Shown here: piece after piece, positions 1 to 11,683 of the stretch
Layout: each line of letters begins with the position of its first letter
Position numbering within the stretch: the stretch's first letter is position 1
From: Ananas comosus
Taxonomy: Eukaryota; Streptophyta; Magnoliopsida; Poales; Bromeliaceae
Direction of reading: 5' to 3'
NCBI RefSeq assembly: GCF_001540865.1
Contig: NC_033621.1
Coordinates: 6,112,979-6,176,978, forward strand
Length of the DNA: 64,000 bases
Notes under the pieces: generated by a model
Databases searched by the model: none
Seen by the model: the letters and a program-made list of their open reading frames with translations, nothing else
What the model was told of the DNA's origin: nothing
Program-made: the position numbers and the translations under genes

Positions 1-289
1 ACCACATTGTCTACAAATGAAGAACTCTTGTATGCTTTCCAACGCACAAGAAACCAAAGCCAGTCGAAAGCAACCAAATCCTCTCATAAATCACCCAGTT
101 TACAAAAAAAGGGTAAATATTGTAAACCAAAAAAAATTAAAATGTCGAGTATAATCAGTCTTAATAGAGAATCGAAAACCCCAATCAGGAAATTGAACCT
201 CAGCGATGGATTAAAGACAAATCAAACCGTAATCTATATATCACCTTCTCCATCGCGCTATTGCTTTGAGATCTTCAATCGACCAGCAG

Positions 290-660
290 GGCAATTGTGG
301 AGAGAAAGAGCGGCCGAGCAAATAGGAAGGGAGAGGGAGAGAAAAAGGCATCGGAGGGGGAGGGGGGGGAGGCATCGAATGAGGAGAGGGGTGAATAAGG
401 TCAAGAGGATGGGCGAGAGAGGGGAGTAAAAGGAGATAAGATCGGGAAAAAAGAGAAAGTGAGAGGGAGGCATCGGATGGAGTAGAGAGATGCATCGTAG
501 AAGAAGAGAGAGGGGTGAATAAGGTCGAGAGTAGGAGAGAGAGAGAGGAAGGGATATGATCGGACAAAGCAGAGAGAGCAGGGGATATGATCGAAAGAAG
601 GAGACAGAGAGGAAGGGATAAGATCGAGAAAAGGGAGAGAGCGAAAGCATGGAGGAGAGG
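290..660. repeat. Purine-rich (GA) low-complexity tract
   Basis: The plus strand is almost entirely G and A, in runs such as GAGAGAGAGG and GGGATATGATCG repeated with variation. The open frames across it on both strands encode only Ser/Leu/Pro-rich or Arg/Glu-rich low-complexity peptides, so I do not call a gene. Similar GA tracts occur inside the LTRs later in the window, so this may be a decayed LTR leader, but no LTR end is visible. Confidence 0.7.
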
Positions 661-719
661 CTGCCGCATAGATTGAAGTAATTCAAATAATGTATTTCCA
701 TAAGTAATAATTCTTTTCA

Positions 720-2029
720 TAAACTGTTATTTACCGTCACTTGTAGTCATTCCAACAAGCCAACATTTAAAAACCTTAGCAAAATAACATTTAACAACTA
801 CAAAAATAGTAACCAATATTTACATGCGTAATTATTAGATATGTTAAGAATAGTGCCACAAATTCTAAACATGAAAAATAAGAAGATGCTTATATTTATC
901 TGAAAATAGTTACTTAACACACAATATTTATATGAAAATAATTACATTTATATGCATAATAATTAACAAAACTTGTGTGAAGATAGATGTGTGCATGTAT
1001 GATCATCAATGAATGATTCCATCCAACACTGCATTTCAATCCCACATGAAAAGCAAAAAAACTTAATTAAAAAAAAATCAATCACACCTTAGATTTAAAA
1101 AACTGAAAAAACTGCCAAATGTGGACCACGTGTTTGACAGCATATTGCACAGCATATATGCAGTGCGGTTGACGGTCCGACATGCATATGTTGTCACAAA
1201 AACCACCACCTTTTGGAGCCTTGAATCTGAATTGTATTAACCAATTTGTAGTGCAGCAATGCTTTCATAAATTGGATCATTGAAAGTATCCCGACTAAGG
1301 GAAGAGAGAAAGAATATCACGGAGTGAAAAAAGAAAGAGACCCTAACTTAATGATCTACAAGGGTGGTTTGACCACAAGACCAAGACTCGATGGTGGTTG
1401 TTGGTAAACAGTTGATCAAACGTCCATGCGATTGCTTGCAGCTTTGACATAGTTTTATTTTGCAATTACAATAGAGCTATTATACTAACAAAATAAAAAG
1501 TTATAATAAGAAAATAAAAAGTTAAAACCGGCATATAAGTTTTGAAAAAGGCAAAGACAATATATTAGTTAAACTTAGAAGGGAGTTTTGATGCAGAATA
1601 GGCCTGAACTTTTACCAACGTTGATCGGGTTAAACCGATTTAGTTTATTATTTTTTTAATTAGATTAGATTTGTTGAGCATATCTTTTAGGATATTTAGC
1701 TTTCCTCTTATTTGGTTATATCTTATTTGCTTATGTGTTTCTAAGGTGAAGGATAGTATAAGTAAGGTGTAGATCTTCATTGTATAAGGGTTATGCATAT
1801 TATTAAATATTTATGTAAATTGAGCTTCAATTGTAATCGACAAGTTCTTTTGGAAGAAAAGAATTTTTGAAATTTGATAATTTGTTCTGTAAATTAGTGA
1901 CTGGATAAATTTTGAATTATGATGTCTCTTGGTGTTTCGCTATGCAATGTTGGTCATGTCGACATATATTCTGTTATAGAAGTTGGCTTCGTCTCTGTAT
2001 TGCACCTTTAGGTGCCTGCGCCTATCCGC
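720..2029. other. AT-rich spacer, no gene seen
   Basis: AT-rich sequence with many short A and T runs, no long frame and no recognisable domain. The last part (from about 1570) may belong to an LTR whose 3' end is seen at 6977, beyond the CACTA insertion. Confidence 0.5.
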
Positions 2030-2173
2030 GCCTCTGTTCTGTTTGCGCCTTCGGGTGCCTCTATTTTGCATATGTACCTTTGAGTGCCTCTGTTCTGTTT
2101 GCGCCTTCGGGTGCCTCTGTTCTGTTTACGCCTTCGGGTGCCTCTGTTCTGTTTGCGCCTTCGGGTGCCTTGG
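2030..2173 (+). repeat. 27-bp minisatellite, about five units
   Basis: The unit starts GCCTCTGTTCTGTTT and continues GCGCCTTCGGGT. Copies 1, 3, 4 and 5 are nearly identical; copy 2 is diverged and slightly longer. Because 27 is a multiple of three, the array stays open in two frames (9-residue repeats such as ASVLFAPSG), but nothing around it looks like a gene. Confidence 0.8.
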
Positions 2174-2589
2174 GTACCTTTTAGTTGCCGGAGACTTAAT
2201 ATTTATTTCGTTCATTTACTGAAAGAGAAATGCTTTGTAAATTTATAGTTTCAATCTGATCTGAATTTCAGGTTTTGATAATTCTTGTTTTCTGAAATTT
2301 TGTAAATGAAAAACTAGTCGCTTAAATTATTTTTTGTATTTATTTATTTGTATGTTTAATCCAATTAATATGGTGTATGGTTGCTTATCTAGGTTCCGAG
2401 ACTGATTCGTAGGGCGGGCTCCCGATCGAGTGAACGTTAGACGTAGCCAGTTTTGATTTTAGTCCATTTTGTTTTTATATCTAGTATTTTCGGATGTGAA
2501 TCTTAGGGCTACATAGATGATCGTTTGTTATCTTCTTTTGTTTAGCTTTTTTTTTGTACCCACCTTTGTTAACACTACAAGAATATTAT

Positions 2590-3095
2590 ATATTGGTGGC
2601 GAGTAATGTCGCCACCATATATATAAAAAGTTGCCACCTTTTCAAAAGGTGGCGACTTTTAAAGTCGCCACAAGCTGCCACCTAAAGTGTTGCCGCTAAA
2701 TGAAATTGTGGCGAAGTATGAAAAATCGCCACCTTTTTGAAAATAGTGTGGCGACATTTTATCGCCACCAAATATGACTTTTAGTGGCCATTATTTATCG
2801 CCACTTTAGTAAAGATAGTGTGGCGATATTTTGTCGCCACCAAATATGACTTTTAGTGGCAACTATTAGTCGCCGCCTTATTAAAAATAGCATGGCGATA
2901 TTTTGTTGCCATCAAATATGACTTTTTAGTGGCCCTTACTAGTTGCCACCTTTTATGGAGATAAGGTGGCAATACGTTTTTGCCACCAAATATTTACCTT
3001 AAGTGGCAACTATCACGGTCGCCACCTTAGTTGAAAATATAAAGGCAACATTTTGTCGCCACCAATTGTGCAATTAATGGCCACCAATAATAAAA
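2590..3095. repeat. Left subterminal repeat array of the CACTA element
   Basis: At least a dozen copies of GGTGGCGA-type words and their inverse TCGCCACC alternate, spaced by TTTTAGTGGC and AT-rich spacers. These are the expected transposase-binding type repeats. Several pairs face each other and could fold. Confidence 0.85.
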
Positions 3096-3119
3096 AGGTA
3101 ATAAACTAAATATAAAAAT

Positions 3120-3960
3120 ATACAGCTTATATTTTATAAACAGAACATATACAAAATAACAAACAAAATATTAAAGTAAACAAAATTATTCTTTTAACAA
3201 CAATTTAAAAGGCTAATTAACTTCTGATCCACAACAGCTTAAAAACAAAATAATAGCAAAATCAATTTAAAGGCAAAGAGTAATAATATTCGATATATAG
3301 TTCAACATCAATCCTAACTCTCTCAACTTTGAAAATAGAAAATACTTAAAAACGATAAAAAAATGCTTCAGCTCCTATTTCAACAGCAATTCATTTCCTG
3401 CAACAAACAAAAAAAAGAAAAGCAAATTATATAAATTAAACAATCTACAACAAGTTGGAGTATTTTTAGCATAGTTGGATACACAAACAATTTGTCTTTT
3501 TGAATTTTTGATTTAATGGATTATTAACAATCTACTTTGATCTGCAAAAAAACTAGAGCTGGATGCAGAAGACTTTTTTTTTTAGCGCTAACTGTTAATT
3601 CTAAATGTTCGAACTGTTAAAAAAATATAATTAATTTATTTAAAGTATACAAACACAAATATAACATAGGTCTTGATTTGAGGCTTGGCCCAATCTAGCC
3701 AACTGCCACTTCGAACTTGATTGAGCCCAATTTGATCTCCTATCGTTTCAAACATGACTCAGTTCAATCTGATTTTCTATTATAAGGTAAAATGCTGATC
3801 GCTTTAAGTCAGTAAATTCATTCTCATTTGTTTATTTTTGTTCCAACCAGTCCCAAGTAAAATAGTAAAAAAAAAAAAAGATAAAATGCTGATTCCTTGT
3901 TTCTAAAAGGGGTGAAATTAAGATCTATAGCCACCTAGAGACCTTACTATTATTCATTAC
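3120..3960. other. AT-rich CACTA interior, no gene seen
   Basis: AT-rich filler between the left subterminal array and the captured RGTA exons. I see no further RGTA exon, no transposase frame and no sub-repeat. Confidence 0.5.
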
Positions 3961-3981
3961 ATGAAAGCCAAAAGATCTAAC

Positions 3982-5282
3982 CTGCAATAGATCTAAGCTT
4001 GTTATGACTAAGATCCAGTATCTGAACCCACAACATGAGTTCAACACACCCAACACGTGTTAATGATAGTCTGCTAAGCTGTAAGCAATTGTGGTGACGA
4101 AAAGTAGAGAAGTATGGGTTATCATATTGCCAACAATATTTCACCAAAGACTCTCTGTCTGAAGTTGCCTGCAAAGTGAAAGCGAAGTTAGAATGAGCTG
4201 GGAAACCTCGAAAGAATTTCCAAACAGTAAACTTCTATTAAATTATATGAAATATTAAAGACATGCTCAATATTAGCAGAAGAAAATCATCTAAAAAAAA
4301 TACATATATTTCCAGCAGAAAACTTCACAAAGCCTAGCTTTGCTGTAGCTTTGGCTTTTCCACCTACATAAAACTATAAAGAGTCATGTCCAATAATTTT
4401 GGAGTTCAAAGTCACTTGCATGTATCTATCCCCAAAAAGGTTTTTTTCGAAAGCCGGATTTTATGTAGGATAAGGAAATCTACATCCATGTCACGCTGAA
4501 CTCGAACATAAAAGCGGACAAAACAGATATTACTCAAACCATTATCACCCTCACCCTAGCATCAACTGAATAATACATGGTTAAGAAGTGTGTACGAAAT
4601 GATTACCTGATCCAATAGAACTAAGCTCTGTTCGTCCTCATTATACCTTTTATGAGATGGATCTAATTTGATCAAAACATCAAAGAGATCTAAAGCCTCC
4701 TCACAGTGCTTCCTCTTTTGTAGTAGAGAATTTTCAGGAGACTTCATTGCATCATATGCAATCAAGAGGCGTGCTAATGTTAACTTCACAAATTTACTGC
4801 AAAGAACGAATAACTTGAGACAAGAATCAGCCGAAAAAGGGAAAAAAAAATAGAAACAACAAAAATAAAGGTAATAATAATAATAATAATGATAACACTA
4901 ACCAATTTTCTTCAGACATCTCTTTAAATAGAGTTATCTCTTCAGACAAAGTGTCTAAGTGCCACTTTAAATCCTCTTTCAGAGCATCATCATTGATCTT
5001 CAGCTGATCAAATGAAGTGAAATCTGAATTTTCCTGAGAATAGAATTTTTCCGAATAATTCCATGAAAATGGCTCCTGAGCCAAATTTCCATGAGCCTGC
5101 TCTGGAACATTATGATCAAACTCTATGCTAAATTTGAACTTCGAAGGATTGTAATGCAAGCCACTAACTGACACAATACCCTCCGAGCAGCCAACTTCTA
5201 CTTCAACTGAATAAGTTTGTGAAGTACTGCAATTTCCCTCGAGAATCACAAGATAAGTAGTCCAGCAATCTGATGGATTGCA
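3982..5282 (-). pseudogene. RGTA: Captured fragment of Rab geranylgeranyltransferase alpha subunit (three exons with introns)
   Basis: On the minus strand, exons 5282-4903, 4796-4607 and 4168-3982 are joined by introns with canonical ends (GTTAGT..TTTGCAG, GTAATC..TTTGCAG). Phases match and the 757-nt spliced frame has no stop. The translation runs through an insert-domain segment with VILEGN, a helical segment with KLTLARLLIAYDAM and LDLFDVLIKLDPSHKRY, and an LRR start with LSRLSLTRVGCVE and LDLSHNKLRSI. That order is diagnostic of plant RabGGT alpha, which prenylates Rab GTPases with its beta subunit and REP. The prenyltransferase repeats at the N-terminus and most of the LRR C-terminus are missing, so no enzyme can be made. 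Retained introns show capture from genomic DNA. The last exon ends at a donor-like GGTTAG. Confidence 0.85.
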
Positions 5283-5339
5283 CTAATTCACTAATCTAAC
5301 CATGGGGAAATAAATTTCTCTGACAAACAAACAACAGAT

Positions 5340-5404
5340 AATACTGACGATCCATTGCATATGGAGGAGGAAGATCCCAATGTTTCTGCTGAATTGCCAG
5401 AAAA
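5340..5404 (-). other. Possible additional captured exon upstream of the RGTA piece
   Basis: On the minus strand an acceptor-like ATAATGCAG precedes a short open stretch (LVLNFLAIQQKHWDLPPP), followed by GTCAGT as a possible donor. I do not recognise it as RGTA. It may come from another gene or be chance. Confidence 0.2.
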
Positions 5405-5965
5405 TTGAGGACCAATCCTGCATTATTCTCTCAAGATATAGTTAGGAACACTAATTGAACTGCCGACATGCAATATATACAATAATTAACACATAAAATG
5501 TGATATAGCACTCCAATAAACGTTATCTCAACCAGCTAGAGAAATCTCTCGTACACAAACAGAAGTTCTCAATGAAACAAAGAATGTAAACATCTCCGAA
5601 AACCTTCAACCGTAAAACAATCAAGAGATAAAATCAATATAATCAAATAAATTCTTCAAATCGGGAAGACCTTCGGATGACAAGTGCACAATTAGTAACG
5701 AAGAAGCATGCCAAAGGACATGAAAGGGCCTAACTCCACAGTAACGAGATAAGAAAACTTATTCTAAGCGATCAATAACCCAATCAAACAAGAATAGAAT
5801 CAGAACCACCGATCGAAGAGTCTCCATACATCAAAGAGCAACGAAGTAAAGAAACCAGAGAAAACGAAGCAATCAACACCTCATTCGATCACAAATGCTT
5901 GAGAAGAAACCGTAGAAACACAAATCTGAGCTCATGAATGGAACAAATAGAGCACGATCACTTAC

Positions 5966-6109
5966 AGCGGATCTTCCGAGGGAGTGATCCGCCGCCATGG
6001 GAGATTGATCCATGGGAGAAGAGGGAGGCGTCGGGGGAGATCGAGACGGTCGGATCGGGAGCGGCGAAGCACTAACCCTAGGTGAGGAGCTCGCCGGTGA
6101 CGAGCTCAC
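5966..6109 (-). pseudogene. Captured first-exon-like piece with splice donor inside the CACTA element
   Basis: A GC-rich block unlike its AT-rich surroundings. On the minus strand an ATG at 6013 opens a short frame (MDQSPMAADHSLGRSA) that ends at a strong donor, CT followed by GTAAGT, at 5965. The GC-rich sequence upstream resembles a 5' UTR and promoter-proximal region. The frame does not resemble the RGTA N-terminus, so this seems to be a second, unrelated captured piece. It lies upstream of the RGTA exons on the same strand and could serve as first exon of a chimeric transcript. The parent gene is not recognised. Confidence 0.4.
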
Positions 6110-6365
6110 CGGCGAGGAGTTCGCCGTGACGAGAGCTCGTCAAGGAAGAGACGGAGAGGGTGGGAGCGGATTAAGGAAATAGGTTTCGAGGGGGTTAGGG
6201 CTTTTTCTTTAGTGCAGCTGAGAGGATGTGGAGGGGTCAGGGGAGAGGCCAGGTCAGCTCAGGGAATACGAATTTTTTTAATTTTCTAAAAATTTAAATT
6301 ATTAATTTTAAAATTAAATTAAAATATTAATTTAATTTAATTTAAAAATTAAATTAAATTTAATT

Positions 6366-6735
6366 AATTTGTGGCAATATTTTTTATTGCCATTATATGT
6401 AACTAAATAATGGTGATTTATTTTATCGCCACCATAAATAACTAAATAGTGGCGACAAAATAGTCATTTAGTGGTGAAACTAGTATCGCCACTTTAAAGT
6501 AATTAATCGGTGGCGATTTTTTTTATCGCCACCATAGATAAGAAAATAGTGGCGACAAAATAGTAATTTAGTGGTAAAAATACTATCGCCACTTTAACTT
6601 AATTAATTAGTGGCAATTTTTTTTATTGCCACTTTAAGTTAATTAATTAGTGGCAATTTTTTTTATCGCCACCATAAGTAGTTATATAGTGGCGATAAAT
6701 TTTGTCGCCATTTTATTTTTGCCACCAATACTATC
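6366..6735. repeat. Right subterminal repeat array of the CACTA element
   Basis: Repeated TAGTGGCGA and ATCGCCACC words matching the left array in inverse arrangement, ending just inside the right terminal repeat. Between 6285 and 6365 the spacer is nearly pure A/T. Confidence 0.85.
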
Positions 6736-6899
6736 TTTTCTTGTAGTGTAATTATGGTATTTAGTGGACCGAATTTCTCTTGTGTTTCGTAGCAAGCTTA
6801 GAATTCAGTTTGATTCCAGTTGAAATTCAATTTCTTAGTCCCATCTTTTGATTATTTGAATTTAGTGAAAAATTGGCGATCATCTTTTTGCTAGTTTCT

Positions 6900-6977
6900 G
6901 TCTGGTTCTATAGCCTTGTATATTTGCTAGTTTAGCAGGTATGTGGCGTCTGTTATGCCTCGGGTTGGGGCATGACA
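6900..6977 (+). mobile_element. LTR 3' end (older LTR interrupted by the CACTA element)
   Basis: The sequence ends GGGTTGGGGCATGACA at 6977, closely like the sense 3' ends of the other LTRs in this window (GGGGCGTGACA). The block before it, with GGCGTCTGTTATGCC, also resembles them. The matching 5' start was not located; it should lie left of the CACTA insertion, perhaps near 1.5 kb. Confidence 0.45.
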
Positions 6978-7143
6978 ATATCATGGCAGTTCAGAATGGT
7001 GATGAAGAATGAAACTTTCCGCTTACAATTACCGTGTGATTAATTCCTTCCAACATATAATGTCCCAAGCGAACTAAGATCATGGTTACTCGCCAAACCT
7101 TATGATTCGACCATATGACTAGAATATCTGAAATTAACTCAAT

Positions 7144-7791
7144 TAGGGGTGGAACTGGGCCCGGGCCTAAACAAGGCCCGGCCCGATGGGCCATGTTTGG
7201 GCCAGGCTTTGGGTATTAAAAACTTAACTTTGGGTTCGGGCCGGGCTTCAAAATTTAGGCCCGAAAAAATTTTGGGCCTATTTGGGCATGTCCAAGCCCG
7301 GCCCCAGCCCGACCCAAAAGCCCGATATATTAATTATTAAAATAATATATTTAATTATATATATATAATATTTATTTATAAAAGAATAAATTATATAATA
7401 TATCATATATACTATATAGTGTTATTAATGGTATATACTTATATATATATATATATATATGAGGATATATTATATATTAACAAAATATTTAGTTCCATAT
7501 TAGGATATATTAAATAGTATTATTATATATAATTAATTAATTATAAATATCTATGAGTAAATATATGGTACATATTATTATACAAATAAAAGTATTTATG
7601 TATTATATGATAAATGTATAAAATGGGCCTTCACAAAGCCCGATGGGTATTGGGCATTGGGCTTGGGCTTGGGCCGGGCCTTAATTTTTAAACAAAATTG
7701 GGTAAAAGCCTGACTCGAAGCCCAACATTTTCTTTTGGGCCGGGCTTGGGCATAGTATTACCCGACCCAAGCCGGCCCATTTCCACCCCTA
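7144..7791. mobile_element. hAT-type MITE, 648 bp
   Basis: The left terminal repeat TAGGGGTGGAACTGGGCC is mirrored at the right end (GGCCCATTTCCACCCCTA). The flanks AACTCAAT at 7136-7143 and AACTCAAT at 7792-7799 are an exact 8-bp target duplication, the hAT hallmark. The ends are packed with GGGCCGGGC-type words in both orientations; the centre is AT-rich with a TA microsatellite around 7440-7460. No transposase frame is present. Confidence 0.93.
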
Positions 7792-7799
7792 AACTCAAT

Positions 7800-8058
7800 A
7801 TAGCAACACAGTTGGAAACTCTTTTTATATACTATGTATCCTGGCCAGAGGTTTTTCGAGTCGAGTCTGATAAACTGTATATGATGTTCTCCCTCATCAT
7901 TGAGAGTGTTGGATTCCTTTTTGCACATTCACATGCCTCCCTGCATACATCACTACAGCTAATCAGTACCGAACATAAATCCGTGTCTAGAGTCTAAGTA
8001 TTAGTACTGTCAAATGTAGCAAACTATACGTGAAACAACTATGATGTCTCAAGTCTAA
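7800..8058. other. Spacer, nothing recognised
   Basis: The open frame that runs in from the MITE has no recognisable domain. No LTR end is visible until 8059. Confidence 0.4.
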
Positions 8059-8268
8059 TGTCACACCCTGGACTTCAGCGGAAGCTCACCAGTCACGTGC
8101 ACAGACCCGCCGTATACACCACGACCTCAAGTGTATACTAGGCGTTTACAATTAACATAGCAAAAGTATAATGTTTTAACTGGTAATCAGAGCAAAACTT
8201 AAAAGTTCATAAACTTATGCAACACATAACCTTATTACAACAGATAGGAACAAAGTACACTCTACATA
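8059..8268 (-). mobile_element. LTR fragment (terminal 210 bp, minus orientation)
   Basis: Begins TGTCACACCCTGGACTTC, the inverse of an LTR 3' end, with the shared CAGACCCGCCGTAT and AGGCGTTTACA blocks of the TGTCACGCCCC family. It is cut at 8268 by another LTR starting at 8269. Confidence 0.6.
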
Positions 8269-9103
8269 TGTCACGCCCCGAGTTACGCCAATTTGGTCGG
8301 ATTTGGGCCACGTCAACAGACGCCGAACGGACAGAGCCTTCCTTGCCCGCCCAAGGCTCTAGCAACGAGTATAATTAAGCAATCAAACAATGAGATTTGC
8401 AATTATACAAGGTTTGTACGAGGGTAAGCAACAATGAGAATGAAAGCTCTAATCTACTACAAGCAACCACATACATAATATTTGATTACATTTTAACCAG
8501 ATACAAGTAAACTAAAACTATTATATTCATTTTTACTTTCATTAATAATTTCTTTACATCATAATCATCCAACCCCAAAATACATGATTGTTTACAACTT
8601 TTACATCACTTGATCAACAAAATAAAAGGTGATACATGAACAAAAGGGAATGACTAAGATGTAAATACTCTGGCGGCCACTAGCTATGACGCTATACCCT
8701 TGTCTCGATCCTCCGCCGCCCCACTCGTGCTCGGATCTGTAGGGTTAGTGGTGTGAGAACTACAATGAAGTTTCCAGTGGGTTCGGCCACCGACCTCGCC
8801 GACTTATCCATTAGGTCTATTTAGGCATAAGTATTTCAAAGAAAGGAAATAGGAAACCAAACTAATGCTAATACTATGCCTGCAAGAAAACTGTCAACAG
8901 ATAGATAATCATATGTATGATGAATATGCATGCATGCTCTTCTACTTTTACCTTGGCTTATACCCAATTAAACCTGTTAACATTTGTTAAGTCCAACAAC
9001 TCACAACTTAATATCCCGTCTACCGGGGGAGGCTCCATGCACTACCACCCGAGGGACCATCAACGGGGCACTCTCCCCATGGTGTCTACACTCCGGAGTA
9101 AAC

Positions 9104-9131
9104 GCTTGAGAAGGAGCGACCTCCCTCAAGC
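9104..9131. repeat. Conserved LTR hairpin, copy 1
   Basis: Outer stem GCTTGAG with CTCAAGC and inner AGG with CCT around loop AGCGA, preceded by CTCCGGAGT. Relative to other copies the outer stem has a compensated T-A to A-T change. Confidence 0.7.
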
Positions 9132-10269
9132 CAAAAACCCAATGTGAGTAAAATCCAATCCTCATTTGGAGGATGCATAGCCACTAGCCACAATGCCACT
9201 ATATCAATGATAGGTTTCTATCTTATCATATTTGCCACTCTCTAGGCTACTCTTGCCATAATGCCACTAGTGGTTAAACCTTGTGTCACGCCCCGGGACC
9301 GGCGGAGGCCCTCCCGGTGGCGTGCCCAGACCCGCCATATGTCTACACATATAAGGCGTCTACAATAAAAGCGGAAGAAAAGCAAGAAATAGAACAAATA
9401 AAAGAAGTGAAATAACCAGCAACTAATGATATCAGAGCAAATATAGTTCTAGCATCTACACCAAAGTAAGCAGATAAGGATAGACAATAAAGGAAATCAT
9501 AAGTAGTACAATATCTGTCTCTAGTACAAAAATGGTGGTCTCTATACATATACGGGTACAACTCTCAACCTCTCACAAAAAGATAACACGAGAGGTAGAC
9601 CACCTATCGAACGATCCCTCGGTAAGCACGCTAGCCCGAGGCGATACCCTTTCCGCGATCCCTGGCCTCTCCCTGAGTGGAAGGCTCTGAAAAACATCGA
9701 GAAAAAGAGGGCGTGAGAACTATAATTTATAGTTCCCAGTGGGCAATTACTGACCTCAGCTCTTGCTCCACTAGGCCCCAAAAACAAGGGTAAGTAACGA
9801 TAATAATAAAAGCAATAAGGAGCATATACATAAACTGCTGAAAGAAAGCATAAATGAAATGCTAGTCTACTGTGTCTCAAATAAGCATGATGTCAACCAA
9901 AATGTACATCTATTCTATCATTACAATTAAGTCCAATCACACTAGTTTAATGTTGTTAACCTTTGTCAATACATGATGTAGAAGTTCTAATATGGCAACC
10001 AAGTATACTACATGTCTCACACTATGCTAAAAGCATGTAAATGTAACCCAACTACTAAGTCTATCTAGTAGTGATCATTCATCCTCAACCCCGTGTCGAT
10101 TTCCATTTCCAATTAGGGACCTACCCAAGGTAGTCCAGCTTGTGCCGCCTAAGTGCCTGTGGTAGCCCGACATTCCTACTCTTGGAATGTGTCTGTCCCA
10201 CTCGACCCCGTAGGCTTCTCAATACCGCACGAGCGATCAAAAGTCGCGTAGGCTAACTCCGGAGTGCCG

Positions 10270-10295
10270 GCTTGTAGGGAGCGACCCTCACAAGC
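10270..10295. repeat. Conserved LTR hairpin, copy 2
   Basis: GCTTGT pairs with ACAAGC and GGG with CCC around loop AGCGA. CTCCGGAGT lies just upstream on this strand. Confidence 0.75.
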
Positions 10296-11490
10296 ATGTG
10301 CGAATGAGCACAAATGGCAAGCAAGCATAGTCCAAGTCTCAAATATCCAATCCTCATGTCTCTAACATGGTATCATAACTAGCATCCCGAAGATCTAGTC
10401 TAAGTCACAATGTGAAGTTTCAACATTTGCTACGCCTAGTGCCCCTTGATGACACTTAGGCAATTTGATGTTCAACATGTTTTCCAAATCCCTCAATGGC
10501 CCTATCCACTAGGTTCTCACAAGTCCTGAGCTCAATGCCGCTTGATGACATTAGCTCTCCAATTCACATGATATCAAGTTCGATGCCTACAATTGTAGCA
10601 ATTGTCATCTTTCATGTCCCAATTAAACTTATGTTTAAACGCATGAATCATAGCTCATTTACTCTCTAGAACCATGAAATCAAACCTCATATAGAATGCT
10701 AAATGCAACCAAAGATCTCTCAAGCAACTCTCTACTACATAGAGGTCCAAAAATTCATCATATATAACTTATGCATTTTAAGCATTCTAAAACTCATAAT
10801 AAATGTATTTAATATGAAAATGCATGAATTATTAGTAAACAAAGCACTTATCACCAAATATGAGATTTTCTCATATTATAGGCTAGGTCAAACCCACCGA
10901 CGACAACGAAGCTTTTCGTTTGCTCCAACGGAGGTTTCTACAAGCTTTCTAGCACCCTAGGAACATCAAAAAGAGTGTCATCCAAACGAAACGAAGAGCG
11001 AAAAGCTCAAACATTAAGCATCTAGCAAAATGGGCAAAACTCACCTCAAGAGTAGAAATCTCTTCCTATGCTCCAAAAGAGAGCTAGAACCCTTCCAATC
11101 TAACCTAGAGGAAGGTTCTAATCCAACCAATCTAGCTCCAAAAGCCCTAGAAGCAAAATGCCCAAATAAACCCTAAATTTCCATTTCTAGGGTTTGATCT
11201 ACTACAAAGCATCAAAACCAAAATCTAGAGGAAAAGAATAAGCCACCAACCTCTTAGAAGCCTCCAACAAGGTTCAAAACCCTCAAGGTCCAAGAATCTC
11301 TCCTCCAACAAGCTCCAAACCCAAGCTCCAATGGTGGAATAGCCTCCAAAACCCAAAAAGGAGCAAAAAGAGGTGATTAATCTCTAAAAACCCAAGCAAA
11401 ATCAAGGAAAAGGAATGAGGAGGTATGGAGAGCTCCCTCACCTTTCTCCTTGCTGGTGCCAAGCTCAGGGAGAGCCCTAGGGGCGTGGGT

Positions 11491-11500
11491 GGCTATATAG
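11491..11500 (-). promoter_or_regulatory. Candidate LTR TATA box
   Basis: CTATATAG sits about 380 bp from the sense start of the solo LTR. The same place in the 31052 LTR has TCTATATG. Position fits a pol II LTR promoter; no transcription evidence. Confidence 0.35.
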
Positions 11501-11557
11501 AAGGCCACAATCGCGAAAAACCCCCTGCAGTTCAAACTGCTCAGAATCTGCACTGCG

Positions 11558-11683
11558 TACCGGTACACGGGCCCGCGTACCGGTACACCTTCTGCGAAAA
11601 CGCCCAGCCCGAGCCTCGGGTTGGCTGAGAAGCGGCCAAAGTCGATGGCTGTACCGGTACAGCCATCACTCCCGTACCGGTAC
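11558..11683. repeat. GTACCGGTAC palindrome array (solo LTR)
   Basis: Four exact GTACCGGTAC palindromes at 11558, 11578, 11651 and 11674, mostly within longer TGTACCGGTACA or CGTACCGGTACAC contexts. They are interspersed with CCCGAG/CTCGGG words. Confidence 0.9.

Larger units (their letters stand above)
2573..6748. mobile_element. Non-autonomous CACTA (CMC/EnSpm) transposon, 4176 bp
   Basis: The left end begins CACTACAAGAA and the right end is its inverse, TTCTTGTAGTG. The flanks are TAA at 2570-2572 and TAA at 6749-6751, the 3-bp target duplication expected of CACTA elements. Both ends carry dense subterminal GGTGGCGA/TCGCCACC repeats, as known for this superfamily. No transposase-like frame exists inside, so the copy needs help in trans. 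The interior is AT-rich sequence plus captured host-gene DNA: an RGTA fragment and an unrelated first-exon-like piece. The element appears to have landed in an older LTR (3' end at 6977). Confidence 0.95.

Noticed and set aside
241..720. Overlapping open frames of 140-160 codons at the window start
   Set aside because: They come from a GA/CT low-complexity tract open in several frames; the peptides have no domain.
3982..5282. A functional RGTA gene
   Set aside because: Only an internal part is present and it lies within CACTA ends with a TAA duplication. The prenyltransferase repeats and most LRRs are missing.
7149..7997. Open frames over the GGGCC-rich ends of the MITE
   Set aside because: They are explained by the terminal repeats of the MITE and have no protein similarity I recognise.
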